A DNA stretch of 64,000 nt, from assembly GCA_034336665.1 (NCBI GenBank), contig JAPFBE010000003.1, positions 40,522,360 to 40,586,359 on the forward strand, written 5' to 3'. The position numbers and the translations under genes are program-made. Each line of letters opens with the position of its first letter. Position 1 is the first letter of the stretch. The notes beneath the pieces are model-generated. The model was not told the origin of the DNA and ran no database searches. It saw only the letters and a list, made by a program, of their open reading frames with translations. Positions 39,976 through 54,082 of the stretch are shown here, in pieces. The stretch comes from Luscinia megarhynchos. Its lineage: Eukaryota > Chordata > Aves > Passeriformes > Turdidae.

Positions 39976-42900
39976 GTAAGTGTGTTGTCATTGCAAATGT
40001 GTGGCTGAAGGCAGAAGTTATGGGCTGAGCTAAGTCAGGACATGCCTGACATCTCCAAACACCTCTCAGTGGCATCAGTACCTCCAAGAGCTGAAAATCC
40101 ACTTGGAGGTGCAAAACACAATAGTGCATGCCAGCTTGGTTTTACCCAGTCTATCTCTCAGATCACATTTTTGCTTTAAGTGCTAAAAAGTATTGCAAAT
40201 ATATTTTTAAAATTGTGATGGAAGAACCACTAAAGTTGCACCGATGCAGACAGGGTATGGTCTCTGCCTGAAGCAACTGGCAAGCTCACTGGACTGGACA
40301 GTGGAAATGTGGAAGGTCAGTGGCAGAAGTGAGGTGGGTTAGCAGCATTACTCCAAAATCTCATGTTACCTCTCAGTCCTGTGCTTCTGTCTGATGAGTT
40401 TGTTGCTTAATTTAGCAAGACACTCAAAAACTACTTTTTTTCTGAAAACCATGCAAAATTCCTGCCAATGTCTTCCAACTGTCTCAAGAACTTCACTCTG
40501 CTATTTTGATGCAGGATTTTTAGTACAGGATAAATTGTGCATTTGTCAATAATCCCCCACTGCAGCAAGTTGCAGGACCTGTTACAATATGAATTGTCAT
40601 CTCTCCTTTTCTACTGTGAAATATGTATGCAGCTCTTTGGCTTGGGTTGTCATAGCACAAGTCCCCTGTGGTATGTGCAATATCCACCTGGAGCAAGCTA
40701 TATCCTCACAGTGCAAGCACTTGCCAAATGCACGTGCCCCGTGTTAATACAGCAGTTCTCTTTTAGAAATGGAAGACGGAAATTTGTTCCCTTGCCTGAA
40801 AGAGAGCTGCTCGTAAGTAACAAAGCCAAAGATGCTTTTTAGGAATCTGCTCACAAAACAAGCATGAATTTCATCAACTCAGTGTTTAAAGCCGGTTCAT
40901 AGATTTGGAGCAATATTAATGTAAAGAAAATCAGGGCCATACTCTGATGTATGAAATCAGGTTTCCACTGTCTGCACCTTGGCACCACTTAACTCCCAAA
41001 CTGGCCTGGAATCAATAGCTTCATCTGTTTTGAGATACAAAATTCCCTATGGATCTTAACCATGGATCCAGCACATGCTGAAAAGTACAATAACCTTGAG
41101 GAGAAACTGGAGGAAGTCCCACTGCCATTCAGGAGCCAGGGCACATCCTGCTTTTAAGTTGTTGAGCTCAACACGGGTACCGGGATCGTACTTGCTTTCT
41201 TCAAACACGGGAGTTAATAGCTGCACCAGAGCTCTTGTCCCTCTCCTGCATGGGACACCCAGTTTTTTTAGAGCATGCTTTTGGTGTTAAAGGTTTTCCT
41301 TAGGCTAGGCTGCTTGGATCTTCCCATCTAGTTCATGACCAAAATACAATATTGAGGATCTTTTTGATGGGAATGTTTACCATGAGTGAATGACATGGGG
41401 GATTGTTTACACCAGGATAAAGGAAAAGCCTAGATTGAAGTCCAAGTTCCAGGGAGTATTTATGCATTTTATTCGATTGTCTGTAGAAACACCAGGAGGA
41501 GCTGGGGCTTCTACTCCATTCCGTCAGCGTAGCTGGGATGTCGCTGGGCAGCAGGATCCATTTGCTTGTGTTCACTCCTGCTCTCTGGCCCCAGTGGGCA
41601 GTGGTGACCCAGGCTGCAGCTGCCAGCACACAGGTCTGACAGGTCTGCTCTTTGCAGTCAGTGCTTCAGGTGTTGGGCAGCTCTGCCAAAGCAGACTGGC
41701 TTCTCCTGCCTCCCTAAGGATACTGTTGCCCTGGGTGCCATCTCTGCCATGTGGAACTCTGCTCCAGATGGGATGCTCTCTGTGCCCAGCTGTTCCTACT
41801 GCAGCTGCTGCTTCTCCAATATACAAGCAGTGAGTCTCCCTATAGACCAAGCTGTTCTTAGAATCAATAAAGCTCCTCACAGAAGGGCTCTGGAATACTA
41901 GCTGAAGTTTCTGCATTCTCTATACTCAGAGAAAAAGCTCCCAGTTTATGCAGTTGAAATCACTGTGTTGCAGCCAAGGGGATGTGTATCAGCTGCTCAC
42001 CTATCATCTGAATGTGGTGCCTGAAGTATGGCTGGTGGATTGTGGTCATGCTGGTCAGGCACATGAGACTTACAAAGAGCTATGGTGCTTTTTTCTTTTT
42101 TTCTCTCTTTTTCCCTCTTTCTATTTTTCAGTTTTGGATATTTGCTATGGGGAATTAAAGTGAGGCGAAACAGTGAAAAACAGTTCCCTTTGTTTAATTC
42201 CAGTAAGCTTTGTACCTCACAGTTCCAGCACAGATAGCAAATAAAGGAAGGAGTTATTTATCCTCTGTATTCTGAAGAAAGTAAATCTTGCTAGTGTTCA
42301 TGCCAGGTGACCTTCTTCATGGAGCTCTCTCTTTTCCAGGAAATGACCATAATTATCTTATGGCATTAAATTGAGTTGGGTGGGAAATGCAGTCTTTCGG
42401 ATTTATTAGTCAAAGTTTCACTGTCAACAACAGCTTGTTCTTGAATATTACAGGCCTGCATTTTCTTTTCAATGTAAGTGCCAAGCATGAATAGGACAAG
42501 TGAGTGCTGTTGAACTGTCTCTTGAAAACATTGCCAGGATACCACAAGAGAGGATTTCTCCCCCTCCCTGAGAGGATTTTTCCTCATTCTGTACCAGCAG
42601 GACGGCAGCATTGTACCAAGAATATGGACCGCTCTGTGTTTTGGTTGATTTAACATGTATGCACTTTTGCAGAGTAGTGATTTCCTTGAGTGGAGTTATG
42701 CAAGTAATTCACCGTGAGTCATTCATGCAGTGAATTAAGTGCCTCTTTCCACAACCAGGTCGTCCTCTGACAGTCTTTTTTTTTTTTCCTGGAATTACTC
42801 CACAAATCCTTTTGCAATTACTTTTAAGCATTCTGTGTAGATCACACATTTATGTATGTGGTTAATGTTTGTTGATTTTTTTGAGTCATATTCATAATAC

Positions 42901-44190
42901 ATCAGAGAAAATACGTAGTGTTTTCTCTGTATCGGTTGGTATAAATATTGGTACCTGCAAATAAAAATTTCATTTTCATCTGGTTTCAGGTGAGCATCTG
43001 CCTGCTAATTTCTGTGTGTATCCCTGTCAATAAAACTAGATTTACTTGAATGGTGTGTCACATTATGCATACACATCAACACAGAAGGGAAGGGAACCTG
43101 CATTTTTCAAATAGTTTTATGGGAAGGTCTCTGCTGATTTTTCTAGCAGCAAATGGTAGAGATTCATGGGCTTGGGGGAACAGGAAGGTGCCTCTGCAAA
43201 TGCCGAAAGAATGTAGAGAGCAGGAAGATGCCTGCAGTCTGCTGGGATGGAGCGGGGCTGGCAGGAGTCTCCCTGCACAGGTTTTACCTGCCTAGGTTTT
43301 TTGTGCGTTTCTGTGCGTGTGAGAAGTTGCAACAGACTCTGTGCAGAACCAGTTCAAGTTGCTGAAAGCAGAAAGTGAAAGGCCAAGTGCTGCTGGTGAG
43401 CAAGAGCAGGTGTTTATCCTGTGCCAGGCACGGCCAAAGCCCGTTCCCCGCAGGTGTTGTCCTTACAAGTGCACTGGCTGAGTGTGCCTCTGCCCCATGG
43501 GAGTAATATGGCTTTTTTGGAGGAGGAGAAGCCCTCCAGAAAGGAGACATTTTTAGGGAGAGCTTCCTAGAGCATGAAGGAAGCAACAGTGAGGTTTCCC
43601 TCAGAGGTCTCCATCTTGCAGGAAAAAAATAGTTATTTTCTGATTTTCAGGACGTGTGCTGGACCCTGCAAGGCTCTGGACACTCTGCAAGGAAGGTGTA
43701 ACAGCCCACAGTGCTTAGCAGGACCTCTTAATGGGCTGGTTAAGTGGCTAATGGGGATGCCTTTGCTGCAGCCAAATGGATTACTTAATAGAGACGTGTA
43801 GATCTTTGGGAGATGACTGGGCTGCCAAAAGGAACGGGCAACAAACCAGTTGGAGCTGCTGATGCTGTTGTCACAGATTTACCAGAAAATCTGCTTTTCC
43901 TTCCAGCTGCAGGGGTTTTTTGTTGTTGTTGTTTTTGTTTCTTAAAGAAGTGATTATCAGTTCGACCTTTCCCTGGAACTGATACTAAGGCAAACTTCTA
44001 TCAGATATTGCTAAGTATAATGTGCCTTTTCATGACTTCTTGGCTCATGATGGCCGCCAAGCTCACAGGATATTTTGGCCCTGTTACTGTAACTGTGGCT
44101 ACTGTTCATAGCTGTTTGGGACTTCCATTTACCCATCCTGAGGGAAGTGTAAGAAAGACTGGTCCCTGCTGTTAAATTGTTTGCACAATT

Positions 44191-44221
<31 letters not shown>

Positions 44222-44640
44222 CTATATTGTAGCTGGGAAAGCTGGTCTTAGACTGGAAGAAGTACCAGCAATGCTAGAGTTTTAACAGAAATCATCATAT
44301 CTGAGTGATTCAAGATGAGTGTGTCCCTCTTCTCTCATCCATTGCCTTGAAGTTGAAGAAAGTGCTTGATTTCCCACTTTGATTTCTCTGGACGACTCTT
44401 AATCCCAAATTTTAGTGAGGAGCTGATTTATTGTCTAGCATCAGGGAGGGGACATTAATTCTGTCTGCCACCCAGTGTGCCTGCTTGGAAAGAAAGAAAC
44501 CTCCTCTGCTGTAGGTAAGATCAAAACCAAAGGGTATAAACTGGGTTGAAATCCATGTGTTTAGGCAGAAAACACAACTCTACTGCCACTTAACCCTGTA
44601 ATTGCCTGGAAAGCCCTTGAAACAGCTGACTCTTCACCTC
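39976..44640. other. Intergenic sequence, no gene seen
   Basis: Unique sequence with only chance open frames. A moderately GC-rich patch (about 41500-41830) shows no exon-like structure. A run of 29 T's lies at 44193-44221. No transposon was recognised with confidence. Confidence 0.6.
44193..44221. repeat. Poly(T) run, 29 bases
   Basis: An uninterrupted T run. I saw no SINE or LINE body that would make it a poly(A) tail on the - strand, so it is listed as a simple repeat. Confidence 0.9.
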
Positions 44641-45290
44641 GAAGCTCACCCAGGTGCCCAGAGCCACCCTCCTGGGTGTCTCCAGAGCTGCCAAAACTTG
44701 CAGCTTAATGCCTCACGCCTGCCAGAGCTTCCCTGGCACGGAAAAACAAGGATTTTCCTTGCGTAGGGCTCTGTGGGTGCTGCTAGCTGCGCCTGGCAGC
44801 TCCAGCTCCCAAACGACTGCTCCAAAAGACGTGTGGGAATCCCGAGGGCAAGTGGGGCCTGCTGCCTCCCGGGAAGTGCCCTCAGGGACACGGACGCAGT
44901 GCTCCCTTGCTGAAAGCCTTTCCTAGAGTCATGGTGCCGAGGAGAGAGCAGGAATTTGGATGGCAGAGCCGCAGTCCGCGGGACGGCAGCAGCCCGGCTC
45001 CCCGCTCCCGGTGCCGCCTCAGAGCGAGCTCCCGGTGAGGAACACGCCCGCCCTCAGCCCGCCGCCCGCCGCCGCCCGCCGCCCTCCGCCCGCCGCCCGC
45101 CGCCCTCCGCCCTCCGCCCTCCGAGCCCGGAGCTCCTTCCTGCAGTGCGGCGCTGTCGGAGCAGGGGCGGAGCAGGCTCCTCCGCCCAAGGTAGCCTCCA
45201 GCCTGGTTGTTGGGGCGCTCTCATGGGATGTGGGACATGTGGGTTTGGGCCCCTCGGGCTGAGGCGGGAGAGGAACCCGGGCCTCCCACT
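44640..45290. promoter_or_regulatory. GC-rich, CpG island-like patch with CCGCCCGC minisatellite
   Basis: This is the most GC-rich interval of the intergenic half, with a dense CpG core from about 44935 to 45190. It includes an array of CCGCC/CCCTCCG units (about 45047-45125). On + there is an ATG at 44960 in fair context and a strong donor-like GTGAGG at 45035-45040. The pattern suggests a promoter with a noncoding or unknown first exon, but no recognisable protein is encoded. It might also be only a GC-rich tandem repeat. Confidence 0.45.
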
Positions 45291-46410
45291 TCCTCAGCAT
45301 ATACTTTGAATACCGAGGCATTATATAATAAAAGCTATCACCACCTTTTCTTCTTCCTGCTTTGTTTTTAAAAGACTGATCTGTGTGGAGTCTTTTGAAA
45401 GAAAGGGCGTAGGTACCAATCTCCAGGAGAAGATTCCAGACAATGGATCCCAGGCAGACAGGATTGCCTCACTCCAGCCTCAAGGGGCTTTTAGTGCAAT
45501 TGCACATACACCCTGGTCCTCCACTTTTCCTGTTGCTGCAGTGTAGGCAGCTGCATGCTCCCTTCAAGAAGATCCCACTGTATCCTGCCAGGTCTCTTGT
45601 GTTCAGGTCTTGAAGCACCCAAATTCTGCCATCAACCACGCAGGGATTCTGAGTGAGGCTCATTAAATGCTAGAGTCCAGATCATCTAAAAGTCTGTGCC
45701 CAAACGTCTCCTGAATTTAACCTTAAATTCTCTACTTTCAGCTTGTCAAATCCAGATGAAATTACTTGCCTCTTTGAAAAAATACTGGGGATAGAGGCTA
45801 GATCAAGAGGGACATTCTTATATAAATTGCATAAGCAGGTTAAAATATTTTTGTTGCTGTGAAAATTTTAAATGTCCACAAGTAGTCTTAATCACTGCAC
45901 TCTGTGAGTATCGTTTGAAATAGTCTTGGCAATCAATTCTGATGTAGCTCTTTGGCTGGGAAAGCCCAGACAGTCCCAAATGTCTCTTTGATGCAGGATC
46001 ACACAAAGATTCAAGTTTCCATTGCTCTGATGAAGCAAGATGTCCCTTGCCCTAACCGAGGGGGAAGAAGTCCCTGCGTCCCAAAATATAAATGTGTTGC
46101 ACATGGTGCCTGTTAATCAATGGAGTCAAGTCTGGAGCAGCATCATCCCTTATAACTTGTACTAAGAGGTGTGATTATACAAATCCATGCATCTCTTCAT
46201 ATATCCGTATATCTTTCCATGATATTTAAAAAATGATGGTAACTGGGTGTAGCCCCTGGGGACTGGAAGTAGGGAAATAATGCACTCATTTTAAAAAAGG
46301 GTAGAAAGGAGCCGCCTGGGAAGTACCAATCTCTCTGCCTCTGTGCCTGGGAAAGTCATGTAGCAGATCCTCCTAGCTGTGCTAAGGCACATGGAGGACA
46401 GGGATTTGAG
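45291..46410. other. Intergenic, nothing recognised
   Basis: Unique sequence between the GC-rich patch and the CR1. Short chance open frames only. Confidence 0.6.
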
Positions 46411-47122
46411 ACAGCAACCCCCAGCATAAATACAGTCTGGAAGACAAAGAGATAGACAGCAGCCCCTCCAAGAAGGACTTGGGGGTGCTGGTGGGACATG
46501 TCCTGGCAATGTGTGCTCACAGCCATGAGGGCAAACCATATCCTGGGCTGCATCCAAAGGAGCATGGACAGCAGAGTGAGAGAGGAGATTCTCTCCTTCT
46601 ACTCCACTTTGGTGAGACCCACTTGGACTGCTGTGTTCAGCTCTGGGGCCTCCAATATAAGAAGGTCATGGAACTGCTGGAGTCAGTCCAGAGGAAGGCC
46701 ACAAAGATGATCAGTGGTCTGGAGCACTTCTATGGAGAAGTTGAGGTTATCTCACTCGGAGAAGAGAAGGGCCCAGGGAGACCTTACTGTGATCTTTTGG
46801 TGCTTCAGTGAGATTTGTAAGAAAGATGGGGACAAACATTTTGGTAGTGTCTGTTGCAATAGGACAAGATGTAATAGTTTTAAGCTGAAACAGGGTAGAT
46901 TTACACTGGACAGAAGGAAGACATTTTTTACAATGAGAGTGGTGAAACACTGTAACAGGTTGCCCAGAGAGGGCAGTGGTGGGCAGTCCCATCCTTGGAA
47001 AAATTCAAGACCAGGTTGAATGGGGCTCTGAGTAACCTGGTCTGGTTGAAGATGTCCCTACTTCTTGCAGGAATGTTGAACTAGATGGGCTTTAATGGTC
47101 ACTTACAACTCGAACTGTTCTA
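46411..47122 (+). mobile_element. CR1 LINE, 5'-truncated (reverse-transcriptase end and 3' UTR)
   Basis: The order follows a CR1 3' end: GGACTTGGGGGTGCTGGTGG, 'atcctgggctgcatccaaaggagcatgg', 'tactccactttggtgagacc', 'gagtcagtccagaggaaggccacaaagatgat', 'gggtagatttacactgga', 'aacaggttgcccagagagg', and a terminal stretch leading to TTCTATG. This covers the C-terminal end of ORF2 and the 3' UTR. The coding part is broken by frameshifts and stops, so it is a dead copy. CR1 is the dominant LINE of birds and is also present in other reptiles. Confidence 0.9.
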
Positions 47123-50100
47123 TGTTTGTGTGTAACCTGGTTTTGGAGCATTCCATCAGTGGAACTCTGTTATTTCCACTCTTTTTCTTGGCAAAAATCT
47201 CACTCCAGGGGGACAAAGGCCAGCTCTTCAGTGGGTCTTCATGAAAGATGAAGATCTTTGCCTTTTTGTGGTAGATATTACAAATCAAAGGAGATCAGCT
47301 ACCAAAATGAAGAAAGGATGTCACTGTCCTTACCACACTTTTATCAAGAGAATTCCCCAAAGGATGTCAAAGAATCTCTGCAGATCCTCCATTCACATCT
47401 TTATTATCACAAATTGCCAGTGGAGCAACCACTACAAGGTACACCAGCTCTGGTAGAGGGGATTGAGGCTTTTTCCACTTTTTGAGACTGTCAGGAAAAC
47501 TGAAAGGCATGAAAAGAAACCTTCCCCAAGATGTTCTGAAAGTCTAAGAGTGCATTTGAGGAAGTCCAGGCACAGGAGAAATGGCTGGTTACCCTAGCCC
47601 TGGACTGACTGGCCAGATATGATGCTTCATGGACCCTCAGGTAGTTTTTGCCAGGTGCTGTGATGAGATGCTGCTCTGATACCATCAGGAGATGCTCATG
47701 GCAGAGAAATAAAAGAAAGAAGGTACTATAGAGGATCATTTCAATACCTGACACTCTTACACTTGGCTAATTGTATTTGTTCATTAAGATAAGGATCAGC
47801 ATTCAGCTTCTTCTACATTTAGGTCAGCCTTCCAGTACATTTGCACTTGCAAGAGAGAGCTGCTTTAATGAGGGATAATGAAACTTGCTACACGTTGCAT
47901 CATAACTTCTGTGTTAATATCATTTGCACATGATAAAATGCAAATAGTATTGACCGTCAATGCACAATCATGCTTAATCCTCTAAGCCCACACACACGCA
48001 TGTGCTAAAACTAATATCCCTAACAGTAAACAAAATACAAATCTGTGCCTCTCTCTGTCCTCCTGAGAACATTTGTTTTCCCTAAACTACAAGGTGCATC
48101 ATCTCTACCCACACAGCCAAACAAACAAACTGCCACTGACTCCTGTAGGTACCCTTATTCCTTTTGCACTTCACAAAACTGTGACAATGCAGTGAGACCC
48201 CTGTAAACAGCCCTGTCTGAAACAGAGCCACACTCTGCATTGCAGGCGTTCAAAGGGTATTTCTAATGCATAACTCTAGTTGACCCAAGGCCTGCATGTC
48301 CATCTTCTGTAGGCACCCTGAATTTTGAAATAGACACCTCAGCTAAATGATAGGTGGTAGAGATGTTCAAACTCTTTTTCATTTGGGATTTGTGCTGGTA
48401 GAAGGGTAGCAGCATACTCCTTTACATCTGAGTTTTGTAGTTGGAAAGTAGCACAAAAAGCAAGGTATTAAGCTGAAGTGGGATCAGTTAGTGACTAGCC
48501 ATCTTCAGAGAATAAATGTTCCCTGAAGGTCAAATGGGTCCACGTGAACTTCAAGAAATACACCTCAAGCAAAGAGAAGAGGTTAAATGTATTTAATTCT
48601 AATTCTTTTATGGGAAGTTCAGGTCACAATGTCAGAATCACTAAACCACATTCAGGTATCTTAAAACCGCATAGATGTTCGTACTTCAGAGGGAGAAACC
48701 TCTTCAGGTTGCACTACTGGTTGAGAGTGCTACCTGAACTGTATGATTTTAGGGACATTCTGTATCTCTGGTTCCCTGAGAGCTGCAAAACTTTTTTGAT
48801 CACTTTTCTTACTCTTTGAATGTAGAGACTCACATTAGTTCAGGACTGGTGAAGAATTTTCTTCAGAAATTTCTCACCCACCTTATGAAACTCAGGGTTG
48901 CAGCAACTCTTTGCTGTTTCTATTTCTCATTGCTATCAGCAAAGTGCTGTCTTGGGTTGTAATGATGCAGAAAAATGCAACAGACAGCAGTTGTCTGGAG
49001 AAACCATAGATTTGTGTAGGACATGATCCTTGGGAAGGCATCTCCTTGGTAAGGAAACTCTGAGGAGCAGCTGAACAAGCTCAGTGCCTCTGAAAGGCAC
49101 TCTTCTACTTTGATTGCACAGGCTTTTACTTCAAGAGGGCTGCTTCATGAAGCTAGTAAAATTTAGCTTCACAATGACTGCTGGCCAAGTCTCCCCGTGA
49201 ACAAAATCTGCATTAATGAAGTTTGCCTTCCAGAGAAAAGAAGTGTCCCAACATTTGTCACCAGCAAGCCTGACTTTCACAGAGCTGTTCAGAATGCTCA
49301 GTGTTGAATACAGATGTGCCCTTTAGACACTTCTTGGCCCATTCAAAGCTTTGCACTTTATTTCTGTGCCTACCTGATATCACACTGTGCTCCCTCAGCA
49401 GCCATAAAGTCAAAACTATTTTATTTAAATACCGGTGAAACAGATGTTATTCAACATTTACTATGCTTTCAGTGCCTGAGCAGCTGGAAAGACAAGTGTG
49501 TGCCAGAAGTGTGTGTTAGAAAACGCAGCCTGTACATCCAAGCTACAAAAGAGTGTAGGTGCAGAGGGCAGCATCTCCTCCAAGCAGACCAGGCAGCCCA
49601 TGGACTGTGTCAGAGGACCTCTAGACACAAGCTCCTCAGAGCAGCTGAATGCAGACTCCTCTCAACCAGACATGCACTCAGTTTGAGCATTATGTATGTT
49701 AGATCCTTGCTTTGATACCTTCCCTTACGCAAAGCCTTGGCTCTATCAGTTCCAGCATAGTCAAACTCAGGTGAATCAGCCTCCCTCAAACCATGCAGCC
49801 TGATTCACACACTAGGAATCCAGCCTCTCCTTGCTGCAGAGTAATCAGTGGAAACTCCAGCAGTGGAGCTGCGTTTAGTATCAGCTCTGTGAGTACTTTT
49901 GTACACAAACCTCAGGGTTTTTTTTAACTCCTCTCCTTTATCCACACACTCACATCGTGAGTGTGCTCTGAATTTTTCCAATTGACTGGATTTGTAAAAG
50001 TAAGGCTGTGTGCATGGAGGGTGAACTTGTGCTCCTAGGGAAAAGAAATGTAGGTCGTGTCCATGCCTGTAAGTTAGAGGGTGTAAGTTCTGTGCTGCAA

Positions 50101-53100
50101 CCAGCCACACTTTTTGGTGTGTGATCCCCAGCATGGCTTTGGCCCATGAGGACCAAAGTATTCCTAGGTACTGAAGGGTTTGGCACACATCAGACTGATC
50201 TTCAGGGACCACATGGATGAGGCCAAGTATTTTGGATGTTAAAGTGTGTTTACTCATGCATCTGCAAGTTGAGCATGACATAAAAAGGATTTGCCATCTG
50301 AGTACTAGAGACTTTCACAGCTGGTAGTGTGTGTGCAAACATGCACTAGACTGTGAGGTATGGGCATGTGAGCCTTATGTGCATGTATATATGTAGACGT
50401 GTGTATTTATATACATGCACATACACTGCACTTTCATGCAATAACCAAGTTTCGTGCTATAATTACCTGTACTGCAGACTAAGAATCATATCCTCTTGTT
50501 ATGTTTCTTTTTTTGGAGGAGGCCAAACCATTCTGATTTTAACAGGTCTCTCTTTCTGAGCATCAGTGGGCTTCAATGCCTGCAGCACAACACTGTGGTG
50601 AGCTGGTTTTTGTCCCTGAAGGGTCACAGAACTGGATTGAATAATCATAGTGCTACAACCTCTCTGCATTTTCTGCCCCAATGATGTTGCTAAAGTCTAG
50701 CTCCAGCTTCCCTCCCTCCCATTGTACCACTATGTCTGAGGTGCCTGATTTTGTTACCTGCCTTTTGTGTAATTCCCTGGATTCCTCTACAGCCAAGACT
50801 CACTTACAGGCAAAGAATGCTAACATGTTATTTGCCGAAATTCTCATGGATGAGAAAATTAACATTCCACCCCCCTCCTTTTTGTTGTTGCCATGGTCAC
50901 AGGAAAGGAATTAAAGCATCAAAGCCTTCCATTTCCCCATGATGGATTAAGGAAATTATTAATTTGTCTTGTAGAAAGGCAGGTTGTGTCTCAGCAATTA
51001 ATGTTAGAAGGCTCTTCATGAGGGGAATTTCAGCCTCCTGGGCGGAGAAAGCTAAAGCATCTGCTTGTTCACTAGCTTAGATAGATGGGACAACTATGGG
51101 GGTCTGTGCATAATTCCTGCCTTTATTAGTCACTCCAGATAGTATTTGGCTGCCTAGGCAGTGGTTTCTTTGGGGCACAGTATTAAAAATTCAAGCCCAC
51201 CTACAAATTAAGTCCTCTCCTTTATCCATTTTTTTATGCATGATCTCTCAGGTTTTCTTCTGCTGCAGGTTGAGGAAGAAAAAACCAGGGAAAAAACCTA
51301 CTTGCACATAATTGTCTTTGATATGTTCCTACTCATCTCTTACTCTGCTTTCCTGGCTCCCTGGTGCCCAGCATCTACCTACTGGTGAAGCAGCTGTTTA
51401 TATGGGAACACTTTACAAAAATTAGCTTCACAGTGGGACATGTTCTCCCAGGGAGCTGCAGGCTTGGCCATGGCCACCGTAATTGACCCAGCATGGGGCA
51501 TAAAGACTCAGTCCCATAAAGACTTTCTGATGGATCTGGGTCTCTTTTACCAGCTATATCTTGCCATGTTTCTTGGTGACCTATCCCAGCTGGAGCTGCC
51601 TATGCTTGCAGGAAAAAATGGGGAGGAAAATATCTTACCCTGTCTGCTTCTGCTGTCAAAAATTCTTTCTTTTACTTCACCTTTTCTTCTCCATTTCCAT
51701 TTTTAATTCTAAATAATTGCAGAAAATACAGCTTTTAATTGAGGCATTTGTCATCAATATTGGGAGACAAAAAATACCAACACCAAAACATAGTGATTTT
51801 GGTCTTGATGCTCATCAAAATTCTCTTGACTCCACAGAGGGTCATATTGTCCCAGGTTTCTTTTTAGCAGCTTCTCTGAGCTTAAAGGTGCTGCTTTGGC
51901 CTCCCACTGCCAGCAGCAGTGTTGTCTGATGACAGAACCCAGCACTCCATGCAGACTCTTTTAAATTCATCATTTCGTGTTTCTTCTTGGTGCGTTCAGT
52001 TAATTTGGCCTCTTTATTTGCTTGATCCCCTTTTCTTCTTCCTGAAAGAGAGTGTCTTAGTGCTTCCCATTGAAACCCATGGAGGTAAATTGTTGGAAGA
52101 TAATACCTGGTGAGCAAGTGCCACTGGGGCAGAGGTGGCTGAGCAGCACTTGTGACACAGAGCGGTGCCTCATGCTAACCTCGTGGCTTGTCCCTTTGAT
52201 ATGGTGTCTGTCAGGCACTGTGCTTTGCCTACCTTGCTGTGGGATATGAGGGAACTTGTTTGTCACTTTTTCCTATGCTGACAGGGCACAAAGAAGGAAA
52301 GGATCTTTTCTCTGAGTGGTAAACTCCCATTTCCCTTTGATCTGCTTTGTGGGAGTACCTTTCCTCTATGAATGAAACAAATGCCAGGACTACTTCTTGG
52401 AAAAGATGAATGCAATTTGGAAACTCAACAGGAGTTTGCATACCTGCCATATTCCTATGAATAATACAGTGCTGCTCTCCCAGCGACCACACTCAGCTCA
52501 GATATCTTTCTTGAAGACATGCTGCAGTCAGGAAGACTCCTTCAGCTGATTGAAAGATATGAAACCCTTGTTCCTGGGTCTGACGGGTCTGTAATTAAGA
52601 GCTTTAAAACCAATGTTGTAACACCATGAGGGACATTTCTTTGGTGTTAAACTGTCAAATGACCTACTACTCTCAGATGCTGAGCTACAACCCTTAAGGT
52701 CTCAGTTGTTGGGGAGAAAATCCAGATTTACGTCTCCATTTGTGCAATAGTCATGGGGCCTGGTGATATTGGTGTCACAATAACACTTCAACATGCAAAT
52801 AGATAGACTTGCAAACACAACATAAACCTACAAAGTCTCAAAAACCAAAATGTTTTGCCAGGTGTACCCTGGATGTATTTTAGTTAAACTCACGTTTAAA
52901 GTGTTCCACAGTGTACCAACATAATTTATTTTTCGTCTGGTCAACAATGGGTATACAATGTGCAGGGTTTAAAGTAGGTCCCAAATGAGTTTACCTTCTC
53001 CACAGATAGCTGCTGAGGACTCAAAAACACAGATGCCATCTTCTCTGCTATGCTTTTTCTCTCCAGCTGAGCTGAGTAATTGAGCTGGTAGCCCAGGTGG

Positions 53101-54082
53101 CACCTCAACACCTCCACAGCCCTTAATACTGAGCTTCTTTTGGCCAGCCTGCAGCAAGTATGCATTGTACTCTCCTGTTGATCCTTAGTTTCTCTGTGTT
53201 CAATACCAGAAGGCCATAATGCTCACTGTAATCTCTCCTTATGCTGATGTGTCTCCAAATGCTGGTGGCCACATGCAGATATATCTTGGTGTTCAGCATC
53301 AGGGGTGTGGGGAGAAAAAGATTTATCTACCTAAAGAGAGGGAAGAAGGAGATGCAGACATCATGCAAAAACACTTTACTCACACCACAGTTTACATTCT
53401 GTTGTGAGAAGGAATTAAACTTACATGTAAATCCCTTTAAACTGAAATATCCACTGTCTAATTCAGAAAGAAAAAATTTATAAATCTTTTCCTTTTTCCA
53501 TCCTTCCAGACTCTATGGAGACCCACCACAGGTCCATGGGGGAATTTTGCAAATGACTTCTTCTCTATGGCAGTCCTGCTCTTAGCAACACATGCTTTCT
53601 AGGGAATGTGGAAGATCCTATGCACCAAATAAACTTTTCTTTCTCTCTCTTTTGTTTCTCTCCTGAACTCCAGTATGAAGATTTCCAGGTCATGCCATGA
53701 CATCCTGCTCCACAGGATAACTGAAGCTGAGAACAAACACTTCAGTCATGGAGTGACTCCAGCTGTCTTTGACTCCTTAGGTGATGCTGATGGAGGCACA
53801 CAACCATGCTAATATGCCTGTACAAACCTGGTAATCCATTTCCAGACGGATATAATCTTTTGTAAACATGTGGAAACCTGAAGGAGTGTTATGTTGCTAA
53901 ACTTAGGCTGTGGAGAACTCTGTAAAACATGAGTTTCTTCCTCAAATGCTATGAAAGGAAGTACTCAAGATAGAAATCAAGACAAGACAGCCTTATTTCT
54001 AGGCAGCCAGAGGAGAAGAAGTGTGTGCTCCTTGCTTTGGAGCTTGATGACCAGCTCACTTGGAAAGGTGAGGCTTTGTTCT
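47123..54082. other. Intergenic, mostly unique sequence
   Basis: No gene or well-preserved transposon is recognised over 7 kb. A 16-bp perfect inverted repeat lies at 50376-50423. The open frames between 49314 and 50281 show no family signature and overlap each other on both strands. Confidence 0.55.
50376..50423. repeat. Perfect 16-bp inverted repeat with 16-base loop
   Basis: The arm TATGTGCATGTATATA (50376-50391) is exactly complementary to 50408-50423. The arms are alternating purine-pyrimidine, so the site could form a hairpin or Z-type/cruciform DNA. A Drosha-type precursor would normally have a longer stem. Confidence 0.8.

Noticed and set aside
44960..45262. 100-codon Pro/Ala/Arg-rich frame in the CpG patch
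   Set aside because: GC-rich tandem repeats give open frames in several registers here; no family signature, and a competing frame of 117 codons overlaps it.
46479..46811. 110-codon frame in the CR1
   Set aside because: Part of decayed CR1 ORF2 sequence, in mixed frames; not an independent gene.
49314..50281. Long overlapping frames on both strands as a novel gene
   Set aside because: No splice-consistent extension, no family signature and no codon pattern; overlapping opposite frames suggest chance.
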